Shown: positions 23,214-34,615 of the stretch, one piece after another | Numbering within the stretch: position 1 is the first letter of the stretch | How the letters are laid out: every line of letters starts with the position of its first letter | Source of the DNA: Neoechinorhynchus agilis | Taxonomy: Eukaryota; Acanthocephala | Length of the DNA: 64,000 nucleotides | Direction: 5' to 3' | Assembly (NCBI GenBank): GCA_051530055.1 | Contig: CM121341.1 | Span: forward strand, 18,848,001-18,912,000 | Notes under the pieces: model-generated | The model's input: only the letters and a program-made list of their open reading frames with translations | Databases searched by the model: none | What the model was told of the DNA's origin: nothing | Position numbers and translations under genes: made by a program

Positions 23214-23871
23214 TTCAAATTAAATTATGGGGTGGGCGGAACGTTGCTACAAAACCAGTAAAAGTGTATAGCGTCTGTAACTGATAACTATAAAACAAAT
23301 AAATATTTGTAACTCGTATTTGAGTACGGAAATATTTTGAACTTATTTTTATTCCTCGACACAAATATTCGGAATGATAGTGCATTTTATTGCCAATTGA
23401 GAAATTCCAAGAATAACTCTAATAATGCCAACAACGCATAAAATCTTTGAATGATACATTTTCGTGCTTTTGCTTGATGGTCGAATGACCTTATGCACGT
23501 TGCCAGCTTCACACGTAGGTTCGTTCATTGTTTTAGTGTTAAAAATTTATGTCGAATTTTTATTTCATTGTATCAAGCTATCTTAAAGTATAAATAATTA
23601 TCTAAATTCGAAGAAGATTTGTCGATACCATGCGAATAAATGCAAAGATTATTAGGAACTAAAATATTTGTCAATACTGAATCGATCGAGGAACGTCATA
23701 AGTTCAGTGCGCAATCAATATTTATAATGTGCTTATTAATATTGCGGAAGGAAATATTTTGTCATTAAGACGTGTCGATTGTGGTTTTCGTATCACGAGT
23801 TAGAATCTAGTCTATTTATTTTTATTGACACTTCTTCGTTGGAAGTTAAACTTTCTTTTTGAGAGTTACTT
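23214..23871. repeat. Type 1 flank of MNN copy D with a 440-bp internal deletion
   Basis: It follows the flank of copy B up to about 23290, then jumps to what corresponds to position 3779 there. The two direct repeats of copy B's flank are here reduced to one (23290-23332). The remainder runs parallel to 3820-4362 and ends at 23871. Confidence 0.75.
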
Positions 23872-24590
23872 TACTCTTGAATTTGACATTCATCTTTTGC
23901 ACCACTTGTTTGCCTTGATTTTTTCGGCAATTGATACACCTCGAGCTGCTTTATCTCAATAAGTTTATCCAATTCCTCCTTAGCTTTTGATTTGTTCATC
24001 GATGCAATTATATTTCGTTACTTCATTTCTGCTCTGAGCTTTTGAGAATCTACATGGACATCGTCTCTGGGATTCATACTGTTAACCTCACGTGAGCGCC
24101 TTTCATTGAAAATTTTAGGACAATTCTCTCGATTGCATTTGTATCTCGCATTGAGATGCATTGGTGCGAAACGCACACTGGGAGTATCGATAATAGGCAT
24201 TTTAACATTTTCGAGAAACCATCATCGTCGTCCTTTATGCTTCTTTTCCTGCTTATTTCGTTCATTATTCAAGTTAGAATTATGGCATTGCGGTCTTTCG
24301 ACTATTTGTTGATGATTCATTTCAGAGACCGACGTAGTGCTTGTTGGAATTATTCGCGATTCCGCGAATTTAATATTGGCGTCCATATCTTCATTTCCAG
24401 CCGCGGGGGCTGAATTCAAATCATTTTCTTCATTCAATGACGACAAAACGCTTGCATTAAAAAGGTGGATATTTTGGATAACGGTTTCCAGACAATTTTC
24501 TTCCGTAAATGAATATGCTGTTTCACCCTCCTTGGATTCTGAAATATAAATAGCTGGATAATCTGGTATTTTTCCAAAAACGAGCATTTC
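23872..24590 (-). CDS. Uncharacterised basic/charged protein gene, possibly broken
   Basis: Minus-strand reading from ATG at 24587: an acidic, Asn/Ser-rich N-terminal part of 121 residues ends in a basic run (NKQEKKHKGRR) and TGA. In the same frame, after the stop, come PSVRFAPMHLNARYKCNRENCPKIFNERR (24200-24100 region) and then, after a TAA, EELDKLIEIKQLEVYQLPKKSR, ending near 23880. The three pieces are in one frame, which suggests one gene with two nonsense changes or with very short introns; I found no splice pair that fits both. I recognise no family. CNRENCPKIFNERR could be a small zinc-binding or RNA-associated segment. The gene sits between MNN copy D and a LINE. Confidence 0.4.
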
Positions 24591-24639
24591 CGGATTTCAT
24601 TTTTTCTAAAAATCTAATGAAATCCTAGGAAGAAGTTTC

Positions 24640-26990
24640 AGATTCAAACGCCAGAAAATTCTGATAATTCGATGGTCAGGGACTTTCGGGTGTTATAATG
24701 GAACTGGGGGCGACTAATCTTGCTAATCTAGCTCGCTTCTTACCAGGTGTTTCTATTATCTTTCCGCAGGAAACGAAAGGTATTTATACCCTGGACCAAC
24801 TATATAACTTTCTACCTCAGTTGAACTGTTTAGAGTTCACCTCTTTCATTAGTACTCCATTCACTCTTGCCTCACAAGGTCTTATATCAATTTTTCACTC
24901 CTCGCTAACTCCCACTCTAATATCTTCTTTCACATCACCGGAAATGTCTTATGCCCTTTTCAAACTCTTAGTGAATCGGAAATTTCTTACCTTTATTAAT
25001 TTGTACATTATACCGGGTTTCATCCATCGAACATTCGTTCAAAACAGAGTCAAATGGCTTCTCAAAGCTAATATTGATTTTATTGTGGGAGATTTTAACG
25101 ATCCATCTTTGAAATAGTCCAGAGCCCTCATCGTTAACGCAGTTAAACCTTCTTACTCCTTAACTTTTACTACTACTCCCTCATTTCATAATCTCGTTTC
25201 CACTATACAAGAAATATCTGAACTTTTTGATTCAATTCGACCGTTAGGTGTCTCTTTTTGACCTTTTAGGTCATGATATCTTTATAAGGGCATTCGGTTA
25301 CAACTTTGCACTCCGAAAAACTTCTCATATCTCTCCACTCAACGTTGCATTTTTCCGTTTAGTCAGCCAAAATCTGTTATCTTTAGCTACTTTCGGTAAT
25401 AATCCGTCATACACCTTACCGTATATTAACGATGCCCTTAATTCGGTAGCTAATATTTTTTTATTTCGTACGGTGAGGATTTCTCTCTCGTCCATATGAA
25501 AGTCGCTCTCTTCGCTTTCTAGGACGCCAGCTCTTTCTGGCAAAACGTTCTGGAGATGCACTTCTCACCAAAACACTGTCCAGTCATCTATGGGTAGCTC
25601 GTTAACGGCAGCAGATTCAACAGAGAGCAGATCTGCTTGCTAATCTGAAATCCTTTTCTTCTAAATGGTGGTATACCCTTCAAAAAAAAGAGCAACTTAC
25701 CCTGGAAATCTAAAATCACTGGCTGAATGAAAACTTCATCTTTAGATGATATTTTGAAATCTCTCTTTGAATTCCATTCTTCGGGTTCTCTCAAAGGCGT
25801 TATTCCCGCAATAATTTTTCGGGGGAAATTCGTATACCGGGTAGATTTGACACGGTAGGATATTCTTGAGGTTTCGTCAAGCAATCCGAAATTCGCATCG
25901 TCAAACTCCAGCTCTGGCACCTAAATTTCTAATCTACTCCCGCATCACTGCATCGTTCAATTTGCCAGATTAATGCTTAATTGCTCTACTTATGATTGGC
26001 GAGAGATTAACGTGGCGAGGCGTATTTTTCTTATCAAAAAAGGTAAAAAGTCAATCGCGCAGCCAAATGACCTTCGCCCAATTTCTTTACAGAATCCCTT
26101 TGTCACCATTTACGAAAAAGCCCTAACGCTTCGTTTGAGATCTTTTGCAACTGAGTTTAACTGTATATCGGCTAATTGCCACGGGTTTCAAAAGGGAAAA
26201 TCAGTTCACTCTGCGCTAGCTGATATCTACGCGACTTTTTCAAACTCCACTCTACCTATGAGAGCCATTCTTGCGGTTGACCTATCGTAGGCATTTGATA
26301 AGATCTCCCTGTCTTTTATAATCCAAATCTTGGAGTTCTTCGGCGTTCCTTACAATTTGATCTCCCGAATTTACAATATTCTTTTTGCCAAGTCTTTTTA
26401 TTATGAGGATGATGATTCGAAATCACTTTTTTACCCGATCAATGGTGTCCCACAAGGAACACCACTTTCCCCGATCCTGTTTTTATTAGCATCGCAATAT
26501 ATCGTTAAGAATTTCAAAATTCGCGCTTTGCTCACCTGTTACGCGGATGACTTAACTTTTGCCATTTCTGCCAACAGATCTGCCAAACTCAAATGTCTAA
26601 TTAAGCAATGCATCGACTACCTCAACACAATTTTACCACGTATGCATTTGTCCCTTAATCTATCCAAATCAATGTGCATTTTCAAGATCCGTTCATCTCG
26701 ACTTTGGAAAGATCTTGAATCCCTTTTTAATAATCTGATGAACCCTTTGAAGGATACGAGAACGAACAACGTCAACCGGCCTGTTAATTTACATATTCTA
26801 GGGCACACGTCTACAGTTAATCTGTCCCCCAAAACTGATATTAATAAGATGAAAAACTTCTCAAATTAAGCAAAAATGGCTAAACGAGCGTTGAAACTAG
26901 GTTTAAATTCATCGAAAAGCTCAAGCTACCTGGAAAACTTGGGGTATTCCCGTTGCAAGTCCGCGAGGTTTTAGTGATATGAAATGTCAT
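24640..26990 (+). mobile_element. Gag/APE LINE, copy 2 (decayed)
   Basis: Related along its length to ORF2 of the element at 15468-17942. Endonuclease 24698-25117 (FPQETKGIYTL, IVGDFNDPSLK then a stop). RT 25973-26290 (NDLRPISLQNPF, FQKGKSVHSAL, LAVDLS then TAG) and 26330-26869 (GVPQGTPLSPILFLL, CYADDLTFAIS). At least five stops or shifts. ORF1 is absent. Confidence 0.8.
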
Positions 26991-27129
26991 AAAATTTGCA
27001 GAAATTGCATTGGTTTAATTTAGGATTATTTAAATTCGAAGTGCGGCTATTTACCGACAGGTTAATAAAAACATTTTGCAGTTAAGTAACTGAACTTTTT
27101 CGTACACAATTAGAATAGTTGAGGCGTGA

Positions 27130-28860
27130 TTTTTGTTAAAGTACAAAACGTGCAATCACCACCGTCCGCAAAATTGGAGCTTCTCTCCTTCCTCGGCTGT
27201 CGCTATCACACTAGCAGCATTGCCTCGTTGTACTGCAAGCGAGATATTTTGTCGCAGGAATACACCTGCTCGTGTGTCGCCGGTCGTTTCTCTCAATTTC
27301 TCCGAGAGATCCTGGTGCAGAGTGAGTGTCGAGCTGCCAAGTGCTCCATACGTCTCTACTCCGAAGGGGACAAAATAGTGGGCCCTTGCTAATTCTCTAT
27401 ATTTTCGTACCTTCCTCTCTTCCGCTGCACCTTCAGGGATTTCGAGAGAGTACGGAATGTTGCTTACTGCGAGAGAAGCCATTTACCTTCCCGCCACGGA
27501 AAGACCGAAATTAAGTCAGGTCGACGATCGTCTAGTCGACAAAGATTGGCGGGTTCCAAAATGTAGGGGAAGTTCGCCGTTCTCAACGCCCGAGAAATTA
27601 TGCTATTGATCTCAGACTGGCGTGAGAACCTTCCCCCTGACTTTCGGCAAACGAGACCGTGTCGCCCGAAAGCATCAACCAAAGACCCACATCGACAGCG
27701 ATGGGGCGTGCATATCGAGAGACAAAGTTTTAAGGATACTGCGATCCTCGTTACCTCATCAGTGAGACGAGTTCCCACATATGCCACAGGAACAGCCTCC
27801 AACCACGCCCCCGATTCTCGTGTCGAAACTGCCAACAATCTAGCTCGGACGACCCCATCGCGAGAACCTGAAAGTAGAGAGCTGTGAGCTCTCGCGACAA
27901 GAGTTCCGTCCCAGATCGACTGTCTGAGGCCATTCACGGGAACATGGTTAGCGCCTGTCTGCTGGCACATTCTTCAACTGCTACCACAAAGTCTTGGTCA
28001 AGAAAAAACCTTCCCCTCAGAATTTTCTTAGCTATCGGTTGACTCCCCTCATACGATCCAACAAAGGCTGACAAGGCAAGGTTTCAACCGAGAGAGCGCT
28101 CACCCCATCGCACAGCAACGAAAGTTTCGGTATGATACGGCCGATCTCAACTTCCACATTTGAATCAAAGACGCAACTACCCAGGAGGCTGAGTTGCTCT
28201 CGAGTCACGAGTTTCAGACCTGGAGCTACGGCCTCGAACCCATCCATTAGCTCCTTGACTTTGGCGGCGTCTTCGATATTTAATACTAAGAGCTCACACT
28301 TTCCAGCATTGAGCTCAATGCATATTCTCGAGGTCTCCCTAATCAGCATCTCCAAATCGCGCAGTACAACGGAGGGATAACATCCGAGCGTAACGTCATC
28401 CAAGTACCAAGCGTTGAAGCTGGAATGGAGAGGGTGCGCTATTTGATTTACTGTTAGGGAGAATGCGATTGAGAGGATCTCCTTGCTGCACTCCTCTTTC
28501 GGACCAAATGAGGTGGTCTTCGAAAAGCAAAGGAGTCGCGGTTCCGTAGGCTTTGAGAAAATACTGGAAGGTTTTTCCTTGATTGTTGATGTCAAAGACA
28601 CCCCAGAATCATCACTAGTGCAAGGGACTAAGCGCGCGAATGCGAAGAGCCTTGTCCATGATGGCGTACAGTTCTTTTGGAGGCAATCGTTGAGCAATCC
28701 CGTGAATGCTTTGGCGACCTGATATCGTGCGCCCTTTGGGATACGTTTCGGGGCGTTCCTGGGCAGAACCCGCACGATATCAGATATCGAAATAGAGTCA
28801 GTGGTGATCCGAGAGGTCCCAGGCATAAACAGATCGGTTGATTGTGGTGGAGAACCAGAC
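27130..28860 (-). mobile_element. R2-like LINE, copy with partial RT
   Basis: The frames 28826-28032, 27970-27464 and 27482-27156 form one decayed ORF on the minus strand. RT motif C appears as AWYLDDVTLG. Downstream are the knuckle (CRCG...GRHGLVCRK), LEPANLCRLDDRRPD and ISLAVQRGN. Deletions removed the region around motif A and B and part of the nuclease. The 3' end (27130-27160) is the same as in the other copies. Confidence 0.8.
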
Positions 28861-28925
28861 CCGCTACAGCGGGATTTCGGGGAGCATGGGCAAACAAAAT
28901 CCCCAAATTGGTTAATTTAAAAGAC

Positions 28926-29168
28926 TTACCGCACGTTGGTCTTCTCAGGTTGAGCGCGATCGATAAGTTGCGCGTTCAAGGTGTGTGCGTCAGTGTTTGG
29001 ATTAATATAATTTAGGCCTGGTGTCCCGGCAGCGTTTGGCGTTTCCTCGGTCTTTTCACTTGGCTCATTTTCGGCGGGCAAGTTTCCGTCTTCATATTGT
29101 TGTCCAGCATCCAGGTTCCGAGCGAAGCGAGGGGACGGCATCGGTTGTGGGGGCGTTAAAGCTTCCAA
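28926..29168 (-). CDS. Unrecognised frame upstream of the R2-like copy
   Basis: 80 codons, Pro/Asn/Glu-rich (PPQPMPSPRF, ENEPSEKTEETPNAAGTPG). It lies just 5' of the R2-like element on the same strand and could be its N-terminal region, or an exon of a host gene into which it inserted. No motif. Confidence 0.25.
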   Translation of the reverse strand: MEALTPPQPMPSPRFARNLDAGQQYEDGNLPAENEPSEKTEETPNAAGTPGLNYINPNTDAHTLNAQLIDRAQPEKTNVR

Positions 29169-29439
29169 AATATCGTCTAATCGTAGTTTCCTAATTTTAG
29201 ATAGTTCAGAGCTTTGAAGCCTTCTAATTCTTATACGGATTTGAAGTATAACGACAAGACAACCATTCGGGATAAGAGCACCACAAATCGAGGAAAGCGC
29301 ACCATTCCTGTTAAACTACATCTCTGGTCAACGCAATATTTTCAGTCATCCAGATCCACCAACGTTTGACATTATTCACCAAGGTTCGATCGAGATGTCG
29401 AAATTTTTTTGGAAAATGCAGAAGATAACACTATAAATA

Positions 29440-29885
29440 ATTGTGCACCTGCGCCCGACTTTGATGATTTCACTTTTATTTTCAATGAGTCCACCAAATA
29501 TTGATGATTTCAATAACAACCATTCATCGATTGGAAATGAAGAATATTGTTACCTCCACCAGGCTTTGAAAATTGCGCATTTACTCATCGCGATAACGAA
29601 CCAGAAAACGAAAGATACTTCTCAACTCCACCAGACTTCGAGAACGTGGCTTTTGATTGTAACGATTCACGATCAGGAATAGACGAATACGGCTCACCTC
29701 TTCTCAATTTTGGGAATCTGGCTTTTAATCACGAGGAGTCATGGAATGGAAACGAAGATTACTACGAATCGTTTCTCGATTTTCAGGAATCAGCCGTGAT
29801 CTTCTATGAATCGTCGTTCGAATTCGAAAAATACTGCGATAAAAAGGCTATTCGGATATCATACGAATCAATCACGAGAATTTGA
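29440..29885 (+). CDS. Tandem-repeat protein fragment, 24-residue period
   Basis: Frame 29547-29885 has four successive units of 24 residues that start with PPGFENCAF, PPDFENVAF, LLNFGNLAF and FLDFQESAV and each end in an acidic Glu/Tyr stretch (for example GIDEYG). Two further weaker units upstream (APDFDDFTF and PPNIDDF) are in other frames. The pattern is F-E-N-x-A-F plus an acidic spacer. No family recognised. Because the units are diverged and in mixed frames, it may be a decaying gene or an exon. No start signal is clear. Confidence 0.35.
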
Positions 29886-30210
29886 ACACCAGGGCTCATG
29901 ACGACCGATTAAGACGCTTAATATCGAGCCATTCACTGATAGATTAAAACAAAGCAGCGAAAAAGAGAACGGAATCGAGGTCGGAAGCAATAGATAGAGA
30001 ATGCAGGAAATGACAAAAATATGCAAAAAACGACAGCATCCCCTCCTATCAAAAGCCAACCAGGAAGAAGTCAACGATATCGAAGACGTCCTGGAAGACC
30101 TCATGAAGAATATCTTAAAGGGTAGGAATAGGCGGGATGTGCAGATTGGCATGTTTTAAAGATTGGTGAATTTATTAAAATTAAATTAAGATTGTCAATT
30201 GAATTCGAAT

Positions 30211-30238
30211 TTTCGACCCTTTCGTGGGTCTTCATCAG
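30211..30238 (-). ncRNA. Hammerhead-ribozyme-like motif in PLE end
   Basis: Minus strand: CUGAUGA, A, GACCC / GGGUC stem with a 6-nt loop, then GAAA. A short AAU/AUU helix with a 4-nt loop follows directly and ends in C, which fits the small stem III and cleavage site of PLE hammerheads. Confidence 0.65.
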
Positions 30239-31584
30239 GATATCTAAAAAAGGAGAGGTTACTAATCCCAGTCCGCAATATCAACTGGTAATCAGCTTTG
30301 TTGCCTTCCATCGTGTCGCGAACGTGCATGTGTATCGATTAAACGATAACACGCGAATATCGATCGTCACTACGCATCAAGATTTTGACATCTATACGGG
30401 CAGCCTCTTTTTTTAAAAAGGATTTTCCAAAAATCAATTTCTGATTTCAAACAATATTGATCAGAACAGTAATTGTAGGCCCTACGAAATAGTGCGGCCA
30501 TTCTGCTAATTTTGTATTTTATTGGCTGGACAGATATCCATGGAACAGGCTGATTGGGGATACCAGGTTTTCGAAAAACCTTCGTATTAAAAACGTTAGT
30601 TCGCTCAACCAGGACATCTAGGAAAGGAAGTGATTTACATTCCTTCACATCAGCACTCCACTGAATCGAAGAATCTGGACGATTTAAAATGTCACAGATT
30701 GACTATTCGCCAATAGAGCTGTCCACGAGGAGAAATGTATCATCAACATATTGTAACCATAATTATACAAATGTGAAATTACATACATTGGCATCTTCCC
30801 AGTGGCGCATGTAGATTTCTGCCAGAATTGGGGCGATAGGACTACCCATGGCTAATCCATTAACCTGATCGTAATGTGCACCATTGTACTGGAAATTATT
30901 TTCCTTCGTACAGAAAGTTAAAAGCTTCATCCGATCTGATACAGTAAGATTCCAGCCTTCATTATTTTCCAAGAGGAAAGAGATAGCCAAATCGATGGCT
31001 TTCTCGACCGGAATTTTCGTGAATAGAGAGGTTACATCTGCAGAGATCATTCTGTGATCTATAAAATGCGTTTTAGTCCGAAGGACTTCAAGAAACTCAA
31101 TCCCGGATGCAACAGCTTTATTACTGTGAGGTATAATCCTTTTTAGCATATTTGCAATGGACCGCGATAGAGAAGTGGTGTATGTAGAGTGCGCGGCAAT
31201 AATTGGTCTTAATTTTATGGGGTTTTTATGTACTTTGGCAAGGACGTACATTTTGGGGGTATGGGCACCAACTGATCTATTAGATTTATAGAGATCATCA
31301 CTCATCTTATTTTTTTGCTTTTTTAAATTGAGGAGAAAAGTGTTGAGAGCCTTTTCTCGTTTTTCCGTATGGCAATTTGGTAATTTTTCAAATTCTAGAC
31401 CTAATAAAATATCATTTGTAAGTGATTCTAATTGAGTGTCATTCATGACACAAAAACCATGGCCTTTATCTGTTTTAAGAATATTTATACCTTTGATATT
31501 TTTTAAAATTTGGATCCCACGTCGCATTCGTGTTGGCAAATTCGAGCTGTTTTGTTGTAGGGAATTATTGTACGCATTTTCGAT

Positions 31585-31735
31585 TTGCAACCGGAGATTC
31601 AAGAGCAGGCGTATTCCTTCGACAAAATATCTCGCTGGCAGTACAACGGGGCAATACTGCCAGCGTGATGGCGACGGTCGAGGAAAGACAAAAGCTGGAA
31701 TTTGGCGGGATGTGGGGAGTGTGTTAATTGTCGAG
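31585..31735 (+). mobile_element. R2-like LINE 3' tail (about 150 bp)
   Basis: It encodes the last 48 residues of the R2-like ORF (TGDSRAGVFLRQNISLAVQ...) and a stop, and is near-identical to the end of the copy at 4395. It is embedded in the minus-strand PLE. An extreme 5' truncation. Confidence 0.8.
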
Positions 31736-31786
31736 AGATGAAGATTGATTGAAATAAAATATTTTCGATTAAAAAAAACTTGAATC

Positions 31787-32695
31787 ACCCTTCAGTTTAA
31801 GAAGTCGAAATGCTCGAATTCATTTTAAATCACTCGAAAGAGCGCATCGACCCCGATCTATTAAAATAGCGAACGAAACGTGCACTCGATTCGACGTTGA
31901 AAAACAAAAATTTGTAAATAGGAAAGAAAGCCGGTTTTGTTTTTAGGCGTCGATCGCATTACGTCGACATATTCATTTATTGACTTTACGTTTTGTTATC
32001 GTCAGAGAATTACCAACGTTCACATAATAAAACGTATTTTAGACTTCAAGAGTTGTTTACAATATACGCGCTTTGTTTTTTAAAAACATAGAATTATTGA
32101 AAAAATTAATCTTCTTTCAATTCTTATTTCGAATGTCTCCGATTGACCGAAAAGCAGAAAGTACTTCAAACTAAAGAAGTTTTCGACAAATTCGAATTGT
32201 TAGACTGAAGCAAGCTGTTATATTTTATTTTACTATTAATGTTGTGAAGTACTAAATAACCGCAGTCTTAAAATAAAATTTAAACCTTTTTGGTCCTTTG
32301 CTTACACCCTGCAAAGATATGCTCATAGAAATTGGGTTTATTTAACTAATTTTAGTTTCTTAAATACTAGGCGATAGGGGAACTTTTAAAGATCCTTGTT
32401 CAGTCGCACATCAATCGATTGTCAAATAATATTCTTTTTCTGGACCGATCAACAAGTGCAATGAATAAACCATATCGATTTCCTTAATTCTGTAAACACG
32501 ATGAATTGTTCGAAAGTATTGTCAATTAAGATTTGTTCTTTATGTGTAACAACCAGAAAGAAATAATATGTAGAATTAAAAGAAATATCGGCGTGAAAAA
32601 GCATTTGGTATTCCTGATTTCGGGGTCAAAACGTAATTCTTGCGATAATTTGAAAGGCTAATCTCGCCAAAGAATACACAGTCAATATCCTGAAG
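31787..32695. repeat. Copy 1 of a unit also at 40482-42862 and 56157-58853
   Basis: Near-identical to 40487-41385 plus 42832-42862, but without the PLE that interrupts the latter. It is thus the empty site for that insertion: CAAAGAATACACA at 32670 is followed directly by GTCAATATCC. No gene recognised within it. Confidence 0.8.
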
Positions 32696-32744
32696 ACTAA
32701 TCAACATCCGCTTTTTTAAACAACTCTGAAGTCGAGCGTTTATG

Positions 32745-32815
32745 CGGACCCAAAGGTACATGGGTACTATTCCTTGTATTTTAACAAATAAACGTGCTAT
32801 TATAATGTGATTGTT
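32745..32815 (+). repeat. Dispersed repeat family 1
   Basis: GCGGACCCAAAGGTACATGG near the start and AATAAACGTGCTATTATA near the end. Same family as 13885-13990 and 60262-60340. Confidence 0.55.
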
Positions 32816-33130
32816 TATTCCGGAGTGGATTACGATTCCGGTCGAACACTAAAGATAGTGGTTAATGCTTGTAAGTTTATAAGGTTGGGTCTTTAGTCCG
32901 ATTCATTTCGGATCCTGATATCTGAGAAGATTGGGAGTGTAATAGCACGTATTATTTTAGTCAAAGTTGAGGAACGGTTATATCTAGGTCCTCTGGAACA
33001 CTCGAGTTCTGAACAGCTTAAATGAATGTGGTTGTTTATTTCTCAGTAGATGACGGTTCCAGTTCAACGGGAAAGTTAGTGGTTATTGTTTATAGGAGAG
33101 TTTGTCAGGTTCGGTAGCATCTCCTGCCGT
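32816..33130 (+). repeat. Dispersed repeat family 2 (two tandem units)
   Basis: Units at 32821-32925 and 33040-33115 share GTGGATTACGATTCCGGTC (or a variant), a stretch AGTTAGTGGTTATTGTTTA and GAGAAGATTGGG. Related copies are at 43540-43640, 44576-44690 and, inverted, 60128-60235. No coding content. Confidence 0.55.
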
Positions 33131-33460
33131 GCAATACATCCAGTGAACCTACCTGATCTCCCATATTTATCCTAAAAGAAAAATAATTTACGTGAAACTT
33201 TAGTATGGACGAATTTGTTTTGGCATTAAGCTCCAATCGGTCCAGGGCTTTTAACCGCAACTCTGCTTCTCAAAAAATACCCTCAATAGTTAGCTCTCTG
33301 AAAGACCTTCTTGTGCATGTTACCTCAATAAATTGAGCTTCGATGATTTTTAAAAAATCAAAACAAATAATGCAATCGTTATTTTGAAGTATAAGAGCGC
33401 AAATACGCTACTCAGTGACTCAGTATTACGTCACAGATTTTTAAACCTAACCGTCTCGTG
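33131..33460. other. No gene seen
   Basis: Short AT-rich stretch between the dispersed repeats and the left palindrome arm. Confidence 0.3.
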
Positions 33461-33504
33461 TCTTAAACGAATGATAAATTCTAAACATATACATATTTAG
33501 ATTT

Positions 33505-33702
33505 TTGTCACCTAATTCTACAGATTTTCACGGGTTTATTCGTCACTGTAGAATACAATCTCTGTTAGCGGAACTCCATTTTATGAATGAGATCGCTGAT
33601 GCAAATAAACTATTAATCCAACTGAATCTAAACAAAGTATTCGGGACATTAGACAAAGTACTCTTATATAAGATCTTATTTCATTTTAATATAAGGTCTT
33701 AA
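33505..33702 (+). mobile_element. LINE RT fragment inside the palindrome arm
   Basis: NSTDFHGFIRHCRIQSLL and LIQLNLNKVFGTLDKVLLYKI match the RT region with FHGFVLGK and LVQLEINKAFDAINR of the LINE at 5700. The Asp of motif A is lost (NKVFGT). The mirrored copy is 39318-39515 on the minus strand, and a third copy with a 36-bp deletion precedes 55189. Confidence 0.7.
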
Positions 33703-34276
33703 TATGATTTCTAAGATTCAATACTTGATGGAATCCAAATCTTATTATAAAATATGGCCTTCAACAGAGATCACCTCTTTCACTGATCGCCGAGTTGCGG
33801 CAGCACAAAATATGCATAATAGGAGCCCCCTTGCATTGAAATCTTAAATGCCATAACTCTGAAAATCGTAGGCACATCGTTAAGATTTTAGTCTCGTCAA
33901 TGAAACCCACACTCAAAGATAACGATACATCAACTGTTCCCGAGCTGAGGATCGCATAATCGGTATTGTTGTTATTTTGGCACAAATATTTAAAATTAAA
34001 AATGTTATATTCCTATTTAATGAGCTTAAAGTCATTTTGATTTTATTATTGTGATGGATTAAACTTAGGAAAATTATTGTCCTTGACAGATACTTATGAC
34101 AGATTAACAAATTCTTAGGATAAAATCTCTAAGAGATTCACCAATATCGACAAATGTATTAAAAGGCGGTCCCAACAATAGACATTTCAATCAGAAAGTG
34201 TGCAGAAACATGTTGCAACTATCTCTTCCAACATAAATTTGCTTCTATTCCGATGCTTTGCATTTGACAGACAAAC

Positions 34277-34455
34277 TGGGGCATCGACTGATCAACTCGA
34301 CCAATGACAGGAGGGCTCGCTCGATCCTAGTGCAGAACATATCCTTGGCTATCAAGCGAGGAAACGCAGCGAGTGTCTTGGGGACGGTGAAGGACAATTG
34401 AGAATAATATAAGTTTATTTAATAATAATAAAATTACATTTGAAAAAAAAAATTT
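34277..34455 (+). mobile_element. R2-like LINE 3' tail with poly(A)-like end, inserted in left arm
   Basis: It encodes RSILVQNISLAIKRGN and a stop near 34400, then a short 3' UTR ending in an A-rich tract. The mirror arm and copy F lack it: there GACAGACAA runs straight into TTTAAACAAAC. So it is a clean insertion after the arms had formed. Confidence 0.8.
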
Positions 34456-34615
34456 AAACAAACATCACAAATGAGCAAAACTACTTTATCCTCTCATTTC
34501 CGCACTCAAATAAGAGTTGCAAATATTTATTTGTTTTATAGTTATCAGTTACAAACGCTATACACTTTTACTGGTTTTGTAGCAACGTTCCGCCCACCCC
34601 ATAATTTAATTTGAT

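Larger units (their letters stand above)
30190..31790 (-). mobile_element. Penelope-like element, minus strand
   Basis: Minus-strand frame 31788-30763 has LKTDKGHGFCVMN, KMYVLAKVHKNPIKLRPIIA, ISADVTSLFTKIPVEKAI and GLAMGSPIAPILAEIYM. A broken region follows that holds the catalytic YVDDTFLLVD (about 30750-30715). Then comes frame 30648-30370 (LPFLDVLVER). The end carries the DTMEGNKADYQL box (about 30300) and a hammerhead-like motif at 30211-30238. The GIY-YIG part is missing between them. The tail of an R2-like LINE sits inside its 5' part at 31585-31735. Confidence 0.85.
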
